A stretch of DNA of 64,000 nucleotides, taken from contig JAGPXD010000001.1 of assembly GCA_020746995.1 (NCBI GenBank), positions 7,626,001 through 7,690,000 of the forward strand. Reading direction: 5' to 3'. Positions within the stretch are counted from its first letter, which is position 1; every line of letters starts with the position of its first letter. The notes under the pieces were generated by a model. The model ran no database searches. It saw only the letters and a list, made by a program, of their open reading frames with translations, and was not told where the DNA came from. Shown here in pieces: positions 44,705 to 54,844 of the stretch. Source of the DNA: Plectosphaerella cucumerina. Its lineage: Eukaryota; Ascomycota; Sordariomycetes; Glomerellales; Plectosphaerellaceae. Position numbers and translations under genes: made by a program.

Positions 44705-46507
44705 ATGCATCGACAACTCGCGACGCATCAGCTGGACTCAACGATTTATTCCTACCTTCACCACCAGATCCTTTCGCTCGAGGTCCTGGAAGCTTTGGGG
44801 GCTTCCATCGTTGCATACTGCATTGTTCTGGCTCTTCTCTACCATGTCCTACTCGCCGTTTACAACGTCACTCTCCACCCGCTGGCGCGTATTCCCGGGC
44901 CCAAGCTTGCTGGAATGACGGATCTGTATCAAATGTTCTGGTGCTATCACAATGGCCGCAGCATCTACTACCGGAAGATCAAAGAGATGCATGATCAGTT
45001 CGGCCCGGTGGTGCGGATCTCGCCTCACGAGGTGTCCCTGCAGGACCCCGAAGACTGTCTAAAGATCTACGCGGCACATTCAAATTACTCGAAAGATACC
45101 GCCTTCTACCAAACTATGGGGATTGAGCACGGCATGTTCGGGTCCAGAGACAACGTCCAGCATCGGCGCCTCCGCGCTCCTTGGCAGCCATTCTTTTCCC
45201 ACAAGGCAATCAGCAAGCTGGACGGCATGATCCAGAGCAAAGTTGATCTTCTTTGCACGCAATTGGAGTTGCAGCTCCGTCAAAAAGACGCTGCCTCGAT
45301 CCAGCACCTGCTGCACTCGTTATCCTCTGACATCGTGTCGCAGTACACCATGCCCCGCTGCATGGACCTGCTCCACCGAGAGCCCGAAGCCGCCTCTCGC
45401 TTCTCACAGCTCTTCAGCCAGTCAAGAATGATTTGGATATTATCGTCTAGTCCAGCGGTGTTCCGCTTCACTCGTTGGCTTAGCGGCAAGTTGGCACGTT
45501 ACGGCCTCTTCCGCAGCATCTTCGGCCACATTGCCCAGGTACGTATCTGTTTATCTGTTCCGCACGGCATCGTCAGTTGACAAGGTCGGCAGGAGAGCGC
45601 TTCTGCCGTGGACGGCTCTCTGAGGGCCCTGGATGATGAGTTTCAAGACGTGCGTCATCACTCTCTTGTTGAGATCATGGCCGCCACCCATCTGCCGCGC
45701 AAGACGTTGGCACCGAGCATCATCACCCGCGACGTCCTTGTCGATGAGTTGCACAGCTTCACCGTCGCAGGCAGTTTCAACACAGGCTCCATCGGCGCCA
45801 CGACCCTTTTCTACATTCTCACCAACGGGGATATCCACCGCCGCGTTATGCAAGAGCTTGACTCCTTGCAGGGCAACATCACCCACGCAAGGGTCGAGAA
45901 GTTGCCCTACATGGTGCGTTTCCCCGACGCCGAAGACTCCTCACTCATCCTCTTCTAGGCAGCGTGCATCAAGGAAGGGCTGAGGCTTGGCTACGGGCCT
46001 ATTGGGCGGCTGCCACGGGTGGTCCCTGAGCCGGGTGCCATCTTCCAGGGACACAGGATCCCCGCGGGCGTATGTCACGGACGCCCCGGACCAGCCTACC
46101 GTCTCGCTGACAAGTTCCAAGTACACAGTCGGCGCTTCGAGCTATGTGCAGCACCACAATCCCGACATTTGGGGCGAGGACCACGCCAGTTTCAACCCCG
46201 ACAGGTGGCTTGACCCAGCGCGTGACAAGAGGCTCGGCCGGCACCTCCTCACCTTTGGAAAGGACTCGCGCCGCTGCATCGGCCAGAGGTGAGAGACACG
46301 GTTTGCAGCCATGGAACCAGACGCTGACTGGGAAGCAGGCTAGCAGAGGCCACTCTCCATGTTGGGCTGGCCGAGGTTCTGGTCAGGTTTCCGGATGTGT
46401 CGGTTCACGGGGCCTACCCGGCGGGCGACTTTGACGATCACTTTGCGGCGGTTGTTCCATTTGGGGCCAATCAACTTACGATCTGCCGCAACTGCTGCCC
46501 CGCCTGA
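44705..46507 (+). CDS. Cytochrome P450 monooxygenase
   Basis: Exons 44705-45538, 45593-45913, 45959-46069, 46122-46288, 46339-46507 give 533 aa. A membrane anchor (SIVAYCIVLALLYHVLLAVY) precedes LHPLARIPGPKLAG. The oxygen-binding I-helix reads HSFTVAGSFNTGS, lacking the usual acidic-Thr pair in standard form. The ExxR motif is KEGLRL; the meander has FNPDRWL; the heme loop is FGKDSRRCIGQR, with Asp where most P450s have Gly in FxxGxRxCxG. It would hydroxylate or otherwise oxidise a hydrophobic substrate at the ER with a P450 reductase. Intron phases all agree. The substrate is unknown; neighbours are a GMC oxidoreductase, a dehydrogenase and an MBL hydrolase. Confidence 0.85.
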
Positions 46508-46977
46508 AACAAGGTTTCCGAAGGTGAACAAGTAGGGGGCTGGGCACCAGAGGACTTCAGCAGCATGGGCAGCCCGCGCAGCCAAGGAGGAGACGTACAG
46601 AGACGTACGATCCGCTGAGAATGATGGTCCATGCACTAGGCAGCTGGGATTCTAACAGTCAATATATGGCGATACCTGCGGCTTCACGGCATCTTGCTCC
46701 AAGGGGGTGCTATACGCATCGGCGAGGCAGGTGGAGTGGGGTCGTGCTATTGAACGCTATTCTTCAGCGTCATTCCCGTTGCACTGTCTGCTGCATCTCC
46801 GGAGAATCTTCTGAGAAGTTCGGCCTACTGTAATGGACTGGTGATGGCATCAACTCGAAAGATAAGCTTCTGTTAGCGGAACAACCTGAAGATGTTGGAA
46901 CGAGACACCACGACAAAGACCAGGGAAGAGGTCTCCAGTCTAACCCAATTGGCGGCCCATGACGTCTGTGATCCAGT

Positions 46978-48785
46978 TCATGACGAAAGGAAAGGTGTTC
47001 TAGAACCAGCACCCGTGATTATGCAAGTATCCCCACAGCTCTCACACGCACACTCGAGTTCGTCCAGATCATGCTCCCGTATGAGCTTCTCCGCCAAGAT
47101 CATCCCAACCTGATACGCCCATGTCTGTGGGTGCGTGCTTGTTGCGTTGTCAGTTTCAGCCAACGAAGCCGTAAAGTAGCGTGGGCCTACCTAGGAAGAA
47201 ACGGAAGGACACCTAGATCCCCTACTCGTAGGTTGCTAACGCCGTGAACACGGAGCTCATAGTCCACGCACGCCTGGTGCGATTGCTGACTTGGGCCCAT
47301 TTTGGTAGTGCCTGTTCCGTGGCACGAGCTGAGACAGTAGCGAGCCCAGAAGTCGAGGATGTCGCTGTCGCTGTCACTGGCTGGCAGCTTGGTCAGCCCC
47401 GAGCAGGAAGGGCCCCATCCGAGCCGCTGCAACACTTCTTTCGTGGCCTCGACGGCGACTTTCTTGTCGAAAGGATGCTCCAGGATGGAGAGTCGTATGG
47501 AAAGAGGTACCTCTGGATCTGAGGAGAGAACCTGCAGCTTCCCTGTTGCCTGGCTATTCATGATGAATATGTGGATGGGTTGGGTCTTTGATGAAGCGGC
47601 AGACCCGTCGTAGAAGCTTGCCGGTATCGTGTTCATGGCCACCTCGTACGTTGGGATGGTAGGTCGCAACAGCCGCTCCTGCTCGGCTCCAGGCAGGCCC
47701 CGAAACTCAGGACTGGAAAGCACGGCGTCGCTCTTGAAGAATCCCAATGCAACACTGCTTCCTATGTGTGTGTACTCTCCGGCGCGGTAGAGCTGCCAGT
47801 CTCTGTGGGCGATGTCCTGGCGGACTGGGTCGCCGAAAAAGGTGGCACGGTTCGTGGCCGCGTCATCGGCCACTCGGAGGGCCACATGCGCATGGTCGCG
47901 ATAGCCCTGGCCGACAAACTCGTTGTCGTGTACCACGGGAATGCTCAGGTCGTGAAGCTCACGGGCGGGCCCGATGCCGGACAGGAGAAGGATCTTGGGC
48001 GTCCCAAGTGCGCCGGCGCACAGGACGACCTCCCGTGCGGCCGTGAACACTCTACCGTCAATCAACTTGACGCCGTGAGCAGTCCGGCCCTGGAACAGAA
48101 CCCGGTGAACCTGTGCGTTGGGGACAATGTGTAGGTTGAAGGGTGTCGGGAAGAGAAGATCGGCCGCCGTGCTGCGGACCCCCCGGTAGGATGTCGAAGG
48201 TGGGATGGTCAGCCCAATGTGGCTCCCGTCACCTGCTTCCTGGTTGATCCGGTATCCGTATGAAGACCATATTTTCATGGTCGCAAGGACCTCTGACTCG
48301 ACCTGGTCAGGGTGACTGACGCGAAGGGGCCCGTTGATACCATGGCACTCGGACGAGGGCGCGAGAAACGATGAGGGTTCTAGAGGCGGCGTAAACCTCT
48401 CCAGCTCCTTGAAACGATCGACTGCGCTTTTCCAGCTCCAAGCCGGGTCCCCAGTGACTTCCGACATGAAATCCATGTCATCCTTGCCGCCTGGGTGCCA
48501 TATCGTGAAGTTGATGGCGCTGGACCCGCCTAAGCCGCGGCCCTGGCTCAGTCTGATCCTTCGGTGGTAAAGAGAGGAGACGGGCTCACTCGAGTAGAGC
48601 ACTGCCTGGTCTTGGTTGGTGAAACGAGTGTATCTGTCGCGGCAGTTCCGCGCGTCGATGTCGTTGTTGGGCCCGCCAGCCTCCAGGAGAAGAACGCGAG
48701 GCTGGGCGCGGGACCTGGCCAGAGCAGAGGCCACGCTGCACCCGGCCGGGCCTGCGCCAACGACGATGAAGTCGGCATCCGTCAT
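46978..48785 (-). CDS. GMC-family FAD oxidoreductase
   Basis: Exons 48785-47191 and 47137-46978 (intron GTAGGC...CAACAAG) give 584 aa. FAD fingerprint: DADFIVVGAGPAGCSVASAL and LLLEAGG; GMC signature 1: QGRGLGGSSAINFTIWHPGG; signature 2 region: CAGALGTPKILLLSGIGP. The active-site part reads SSCHGTGTTKMG with the conserved His; after the intron, STHPQTWAYQVGMILAEKL gives the second His and the final helix. Members oxidise alcohols, sugars or choline-like substrates with O2 or another acceptor. No signal peptide is visible, so it is probably cytosolic, unlike most lignocellulose GMCs. The C-terminus adds a Cys-rich tail (LECACESCGDTC). Confidence 0.85.
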
Positions 48786-48876
48786 GGCGCGGCAAGTTTT
48801 GTCGAGGGTTCAGTGGTCAAAACGAATGTTCAGGGGGATTGCTGTCGGACGCAATGCATTCTGTACCTCATCTCAT

Positions 48877-48955
48877 TACTGTAATGCGCCATTATATCGT
48901 GCTTCACTTTACAGTGCTGTACCAGTACTTCACCCTACTTTACAGTGCTGTAGCA
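48877..48955. promoter_or_regulatory. TACTG-type elements before the GMC gene
   Basis: ATTACTGTAATG near 48877, then TTTACAGTGCTGTA near 48910 and again near 48940, 90-170 bp upstream of the minus-strand start at 48785. The last two are near-identical direct copies. Confidence 0.35.
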
Positions 48956-49159
48956 ACGAATAGCCTCACTGTTGTAGACCAGTGATCACGAGCTGTGAGA
49001 AGCCGCTGACAATACTGTGTGACAATCCTCAGCCAGTTACCGCCGCCGTGGCACATGTCATCTCATTCTCGCAAACCTTTCTTTCGTCACCTTGTGATGC
49101 TGTCAGCATACCGACGCAATCGCGCCCTCTATGGAACCTGTTTTCAAAGGCCATACATC

Positions 49160-49171
49160 ACAGTACTGTAC
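49160..49171. promoter_or_regulatory. ACAGTACTGTAC palindrome before the NYN gene
   Basis: Lies 85 bp upstream of the ATG at 49256. Confidence 0.35.
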
Positions 49172-49255
49172 CAAACTGGTGCTTGCATGGTGCCATGGTG
49201 TTGGACCGCCCGATCGACAGGACCAATGGGAGGTGTGGCGCTCCATTCAGCGACC

Positions 49256-50143
49256 ATGCACACCAAGTCCACGATGATCGACGATTCTGCCAAGACATGC
49301 TGGTTCTTCATCGACGATTCGAACACGTGGATCGAGGCCCCACCAGCGGCAGCCGTCGGCAATGTACGCGTGCCCAAATTGACGGACGGCTACAGGAACC
49401 CACGGCCCCTCATTGACATTGGCCAGCTGGTCAAAAGGCTCAGTAAGGACCGTTCCAGAGGCCCCGTGTCTCTGTACGGCTCGCGGCCTTCGCCGAACGA
49501 TTCAGTGTGGGATGCCTTCGAAAGGTCGAGAATTAACCTGTATATCTTCGACCGTAACGACAAGACCGCTGAGAAAGAGATCAATACTACCATGACGACA
49601 AACATCATCAAGGCGGCCACGCGGCTAGACGCCACGGCAGAGTATAACGCCGAGGTCAAGAAGCAAAAAGCCAATACCATCTTCGTTATTGTCACCAGCG
49701 ACGGAGATATGATGCCCTCGATAAACGAGGTGCTCAAAGTCGGAATCCACGTTGAGATCTGGGCCTTGAAGTCTGGTATGGCCCCCGCGTACAAGCAGCT
49801 CCGCGCGCGCCACCCGGCCCTATTGTCGTTGCGATTTCTCGACAGCGAGGCCGAAATTTTCGACTTGACCAACACAACGGCAAGGTAAAAGGGGGTGCTC
49901 TGCGTTGAACCGCCCGCCGAGATCTTCGAGAGCGCCGTCCTCGAGGACCTGTGCAGCCTGCACCTCATCCTCTACACTCACTCGACCACGCCCAGCACAG
50001 TCCTCTTTGTTGAGTTTCCGAAAGCGCGACCCTTTGACAACGTGCTCAAGCCACAGGTCCAGTACGCCAACGCCAGCAAGACCAATGCCTCCGTCGCGTT
50101 CGAAGATAGGCCATTGTACATGCCGCAGCGCGACAGGGGTTAA
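49256..50143 (+). pseudogene. NYN (PIN-like) domain protein with internal TAA
   Basis: From ATG 49256 to the TAA at 49886-49888 the product is 210 aa with an NYN fold: CWFFIDDSNTWIEA (first acidic site), KEINTTMTTNIIKA, IFVIVTSDGDMMPSINEVL and VGIHVEIWAL. NYN/LabA-type proteins are PIN-related, usually metal-dependent RNases. After the TAA the same frame stays open for 85 codons and looks protein-like (AEIFESAVLEDLCSL; STVLFVEFPKARPF), so the stop probably truncates a longer protein. A 37-nt intron (49885-49921) would not keep that frame. The NYN part keeps its acidic residues and could still fold. Confidence 0.65.
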
Positions 50144-50585
50144 AGTCGCGAGCGAGGGGCCAGGGGCGTCGATGGAGATGCGAGGGAGGGGATGATAGCC
50201 CTGATAGCGCTTAAAACGATGGTAACGACGGCGGCGACTGGAAAACGATGATCGCAACGGAGAAGACAACGACTACCACTAGCTATACAGTCACCTTCTA
50301 GAGGAGGTCTAGGAGATGATGTATGGGCAGAGCAATCTGAGCAAGAGTATAAGTGCAAGACATGAAAGTGCAAGATGATATATAGGCTCTCGGGAGCGGA
50401 TGAAGTGCCCCTTTGCCTGAAGAGGAGAGCGATTGTATTGACTGTAAGGGTGCGTTTTTAAATTGATAACGGAGACGGGTTGGAGTGGGCAAAGAGCGGT
50501 GTCTTGTTGACGGAAGCCTGTCAGCCATGCCATCATGCTTGCAAGGCGAGACATCCTCCATTCAGAGAAGATGTGGCGCGAGTTG
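50144..50585. other. Convergent 3' intergenic region
   Basis: Between the NYN and alcohol dehydrogenase 3' ends. No gene seen. Confidence 0.5.
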
Positions 50586-51813
50586 CTAAGGCCGAATGAT
50601 GACTTTCCCCTCCGTCCGTGAATGAAACCTCTCGTAATATTCCGGGGCTTGGTCCATTGTGACCGAAGTAGTGAACACAAAGCCTGGCCATGCTCTGCCA
50701 CTACTGATTAGCTCCAGAAGGATCGGGGCGTATATCCTGGGGTCAACAGGTCCGGCGCGGATGGTCAGCCCTTTGTTAAAGAATACGGTCATGGGAAACT
50801 CAATGTTGGGGGAGATCTCGTCCCCTTTCGGAGCTCCAGGGGATGAAGGTTGAGCCATGTATGCACCGACCACTCCGATCCCTCCGCCATTCCTCGTAAT
50901 AGCAACCATTTGCTTGATGATGATACTTTCATCGATTTCCAGATCGGTTCCAAGAGCCTCCATGCCGACGCAGTCGACGGCCCTGTCCACGCCGTCGGGT
51001 TCTTGCCTAAGAATGTCCGCCACCGGGTCATACTGGAGGAAGTTGACGGGAATGGCGCCGATCTTGGACGCTTGCGCGAGGCGCTCGGCGACGTGGTCGA
51101 TAATGTAAATGCGCGACGCGCCGCGAAGCATGGCCGAGTGGGCGGCAAGCAACCCGACGGGACCGGCCCCAAAGATGGCTACTGAGTCTCCGGACTGAAG
51201 GCCGGCAAACTCTAACGCCGCCCAGCCCGTTGCGAATATATCGGACAAGGTTAAAAAGTCGGCCTCAATGGTGGCGTTGGTTGTTGCATGGGTGATTGGA
51301 ATGGGGATCAGGCTCGTGGCGGCGAATGGAATTCGGGCATACTCGGCTGGCGTCGTTAGTAGTGGCCGGACAAGAGTCTATTACTTGCGTCAAACCTTGA
51401 AGGCCATCAGTGGCGCCACCGAAGCCATAGTAGTCCGGCGAGATCGCGACGCCGCCGAAAGAGTACTCGGAGTGGCTGCTCGAGACGACGACGTAGTCGC
51501 CAACGGTGAGGCCAGAGACGTCGTCACCAATCTCCGTGATAAAACCAACGGCCTCGTGTCCGACTACCCACGGTGGCGTTCCGCCGAAGAAACCGCGATA
51601 GATATGAAGGTCCGTGCCGCATATAGCCGAGGTGGTGATGCGGATGATAGCGTCCGTTGTTTCGAGGATTGATGGCCTGGGTAGATCTTGCACAGTCACC
51701 TGCAGTGGAATGCCGCTGTAGACAACACCCCGCATTGTCGCTGCAGTATTAGGCGCAAGAGCATACGCCAGGATTGCTGATGCGAGGAGAACGGTATGTT
51801 GAAGAGTCGTCAT
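50586..51813 (-). CDS. Zinc-type alcohol dehydrogenase (MDR) with N-terminal signal-like segment
   Basis: Exons 51813-51396 and 51346-50586 (intron GTTTGA...GCCAG with CTAAC) give 392 aa. MRGVVYSGIPLQVTVQDLP starts the GroES-like fold; catalytic zinc ligands are CGTDLHIYRG and GHEAVGFITEIG. The cofactor site is SVAIFGAGPVGLLAAHSAML followed by IYIIDHVAERL, which favours NAD(H). The four-Cys structural zinc lobe normally after GDYVVV is replaced by SSSHSEYSFGGVAISPDYY. About 25 residues ahead of the fold are hydrophobic (MTTLQHTVLLASAILAYALA), like a signal peptide or anchor, odd for this family. The closest resemblance is to formaldehyde-dehydrogenase/threonine-dehydrogenase-like MDRs. Substrate unknown. 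Confidence 0.8.
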
Positions 51814-51973
51814 GATGATGATGGGAGTCTGAGCTTGGTAGAAAGAAGTCGGCAATTCAAAGCATCAACGAATGAGAGAGGAGTGAATCATGCCCACTGG
51901 ATTTGCCAGCTTGTAATCTTCCGAGAAGGGGGTGAGCACACGAATTATAAGCAATGTTTTGCCGAGGTACCGC

Positions 51974-51989
51974 ACAGTACAGTACTGTA
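51974..51989. promoter_or_regulatory. ACAGTACAGTACTGTA element before the alcohol dehydrogenase gene
   Basis: About 160 bp upstream of the minus-strand ATG at 51813. Confidence 0.4.
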
Positions 51990-52311
51990 GTGCGCTGGCT
52001 CTTTGCTGAGGCTTTGACTAGCAACAGGCAATCATACGGCTCTGTGTGCACTCTACTGCTTGGGAAACTGGTTCTTGGAGGGCGCAAATGTGTTAATAAG
52101 CTGACAATATCACAGGGCGACGAAGGAGAGGTTTTCAGGTATTGAATTGGCATCAAAAGGGCTCGTGGCCGCGCAGAGCTGACTTTGACTACATGTTTCC
52201 AATACTTGAATGTCATGAGCTTGCCAGAGCGGCGGAAACTGTATGGGAATTGTCACACAGTGTTGTCAGCGGCTTCTCACCACTCGTGATCACTGGCTCT
52301 ACGACAGAGAC

Positions 52312-52528
52312 TACAGTACAGTACAGTCCAGTAGGGGCCGAATGTACAGTACTGCACAGTACTTGTAAACCCTACTTTCGTCGCCATCTGCTATTGTCAG
52401 CATACTGACGGAGTTACGCCCTCGATGTGGCCGATTCCCAAAGGCCATATACTGTACATACAAGCGCACGAGTATCTGTGGCAGGTCAACTCCTCAGCAA
52501 ACAAAGCGCACTACTGTACTGTACTGTG
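52312..52528. promoter_or_regulatory. Cluster of TACTG-type elements before the MBL gene
   Basis: Copies at 52312-52327 (TACAGTACAGTACAGT), about 52344-52362 (TACAGTACTGCACAGTACT) and 52512-52528 (TACTGTACTGTACTGTG), the last some 45 bp before the ATG at 52571. Densest group in the window. Confidence 0.45.
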
Positions 52529-52570
52529 CAGCTCCTATCTCGGAGTTCTACTATACTCATTGGCTTCAAG

Positions 52571-53743
52571 ATGAAGATCGAACGCTTGCTACGTATTAGT
52601 TTCCTCGCCGCGGCGGCGGCGCTCAACGTGCCGTACTCCATCGCAACCGCTGACGTCTCAATCATCGACACTACGGCCATCCTGAGAGGCCTGCCAACAA
52701 GCTCCTTCTTCAAACAAACCATATCTGGTCACGAATGGCTGGCGACTCCGAATTTTGCCTTTCTCATCCACAACAAGGCGCAAAATCGGCGCGTGCTCTT
52801 CGATCTTGGACTACGTCGCGACTATTGGAACGCCTCGCTCGCGATTCGAGAATCCCTGTCGACAAGTCAAATCGACGTCGCAGTCGAAAAGGACGTCAGA
52901 CAGATACTGGAAGAGCATCAAATAGATGTGGCAGAGATAGAAGCAGTCGTTTGGAGCCACCACCACTTCGACCACACCGGAGACATGTCCACTCTTCCAG
53001 AGTCCACGCACCTCGTAGTCGGTCCCGGTTTCAAAAAAGCAGTCCTTCCCGGCTACCCAAAAGCTCACGACTCTCTCATCCTTGAAAGTGACTACGAGGG
53101 ACGGAGAGTGCGCGAGATATCCTTCGAGCCCTGGGGCCCACGCGTTGGAAACTTCCAAGCCCACGACTATTTCGGCGACGGCTCTTTCTTCCTCCTGGAG
53201 GCGCCCGGCCATACTGCCGACCATCTATGTGGCTTCGTCCGAGTCACAAGTAGCCCCGATAGTTACGTATTCTTAGCTGGCGACGCCGTCCACCACGCAG
53301 GAGAGATCCGACCCAGCCGTCACATGCCGCTTCCTACATACCTTCGACCACACCCATTCACCTTTTCAGGTGAGGGTGTTTTGACTGGGGACACCTTCCA
53401 TCCGCTGCTCCGTTACGATGACGACGGCAATATAGGGTGGCTTCCTTTCTACGAGCCTGCAACTCACGGGCATGATCCAACATACGATCCATACGCCGCA
53501 GCACAGACCATCGCCCACATTCAGGAGCTTGACCAATTTGAAAACATCTTCGTTCTCCTCGCGCATGACGAGCATTTGCGCACTACTGTTCCTTTCTTCC
53601 CCCATACAATCAACGATTTCCACGAAAAAGGTTGGGTACCCAGGCTGCGGTGGCTGTTTCTCAGAGACTTTGCCCATGCCGTGGGATGGACGGGGAAAAT
53701 CCCTGGTGTGAGAGATTGGTCGGCCCCTGCCATCCACGAGTGA
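52571..53743 (+). CDS. Secreted metallo-beta-lactamase-fold hydrolase (lactonase-like)
   Basis: 390 aa, one exon. ATG 52571 is followed by a signal peptide (MKIERLLRISFLAAAAAL); the frame upstream of it runs through promoter elements. MBL motifs: VWSHHHFDHTGD (HxHxDH), APGHTADHLCGF (third His) and FLAGDAVHHAGE (bridging Asp), then LLAHDEH near the end. FLIHNKAQNRRVLFDLGLRRD before the metal site is typical of the AHL-lactonase (AiiA/AttM) branch of the fold, so hydrolysis of a lactone or ester outside the cell is a fair guess. It is the last gene before the right inverted-repeat arm, 90 bp from its inner edge. Confidence 0.83.
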   Translation: MKIERLLRISFLAAAAALNVPYSIATADVSIIDTTAILRGLPTSSFFKQTISGHEWLATPNFAFLIHNKAQNRRVLFDLGLRRDYWNASLAIRESLSTSQIDVAVEKDVRQILEEHQIDVAEIEAVVWSHHHFDHTGDMSTLPESTHLVVGPGFKKAVLPGYPKAHDSLILESDYEGRRVREISFEPWGPRVGNFQAHDYFGDGSFFLLEAPGHTADHLCGFVRVTSSPDSYVFLAGDAVHHAGEIRPSRHMPLPTYLRPHPFTFSGEGVLTGDTFHPLLRYDDDGNIGWLPFYEPATHGHDPTYDPYAAAQTIAHIQELDQFENIFVLLAHDEHLRTTVPFFPHTINDFHEKGWVPRLRWLFLRDFAHAVGWTGKIPGVRDWSAPAIHE

Positions 53744-54844
53744 TTTCTATTGTCATATTGCAGAGCACAATGGTTTCATATATTTGTGTTGCATCGAACT
53801 AGCAGTGGTTCGCTTTTACGACAGCTCGGCGAGGTGATGGAAAGCCAACGCCAGCCTGACGAGGTGACAAGGCTTCGAGTGCATTGGTGCTGCCGGGACT
53901 TCGAATAAAAGTTAACTTTCTCAAGCCGCAACCGTCCGCAGCTGTCGATTACGGAGGATGGCAACAGCCCTCGCAGTCGACCGTCTCCGTCGCCCATGGC
54001 CGATGCCGGCGACTTCTGTGGCGCCTCCCCTTCCCGGATCCAGACGGCGGGCGGGACCAGGACGCATCGCAGTCGCCATGCGCCGAGGAGTGTTCTGGTG
54101 GCGGGTGTGAAGTTGCATTCTTCGGGCCACATACGTTTCTTCCGGTACTGGCCGGCGTCTCAAGGGAGAAGAAAGAGTATTATACGCCTGCAGCAAGCGG
54201 CATTGTGCACCTTCATCAAACCAGCAGCATCCAACGGCGACAAGGCCGGCGACGGAAGAGTCTCCGCGGACTTCTTAGGGATCTGATCAGGCTCTTCGAA
54301 GCCTGCTTATTTTGGACGTAGTCAGCCATCGGGTACGGCGTCACTGAAAATCGCAGCTACACTGCACGCTGAGAAATACGTGGTCGTGACACCAGCTGTC
54401 GTCGACATGGAAACTGGCTTTCCGACCGCCAGCCTGCGCCTGGCTTCCACCTCCCTTTCACCGGCTCATTTTGGACAGGCCTGCGCACCAAAGTATCTTA
54501 AGGTCTCAGCCCCGATATTAAGTTCGATGAAACTGATGGCCGCATCGCACCACAGCCAACCCTCCGGTCGCGCCGTATCACAAGCTGATCATCCGCCTGG
54601 CCCACCCCGCACTCACCACTTAGTGTAACTCCCCGATGAGCTTCCCATCTAGGCTGCGCGCCATGCTACCGTCATGGTCCGCAGGGCTGTGGCATGGGCA
54701 TGATATCTGAAGGACAAGGCAGATGCACGGCGTCTCGGACTACGGTATGTGTGTCTGCCATGACCAGACCATTAAGCATGGCAGTTGACACCATTTCCTC
54801 CTAAAAATGGCATCGTACAACATGGCATCACAAGTCACGGCCTC

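Noticed and set aside
49885..49921. 37-nt intron to remove the TAA in the NYN gene
   Set aside because: Too short and it would shift the downstream frame.
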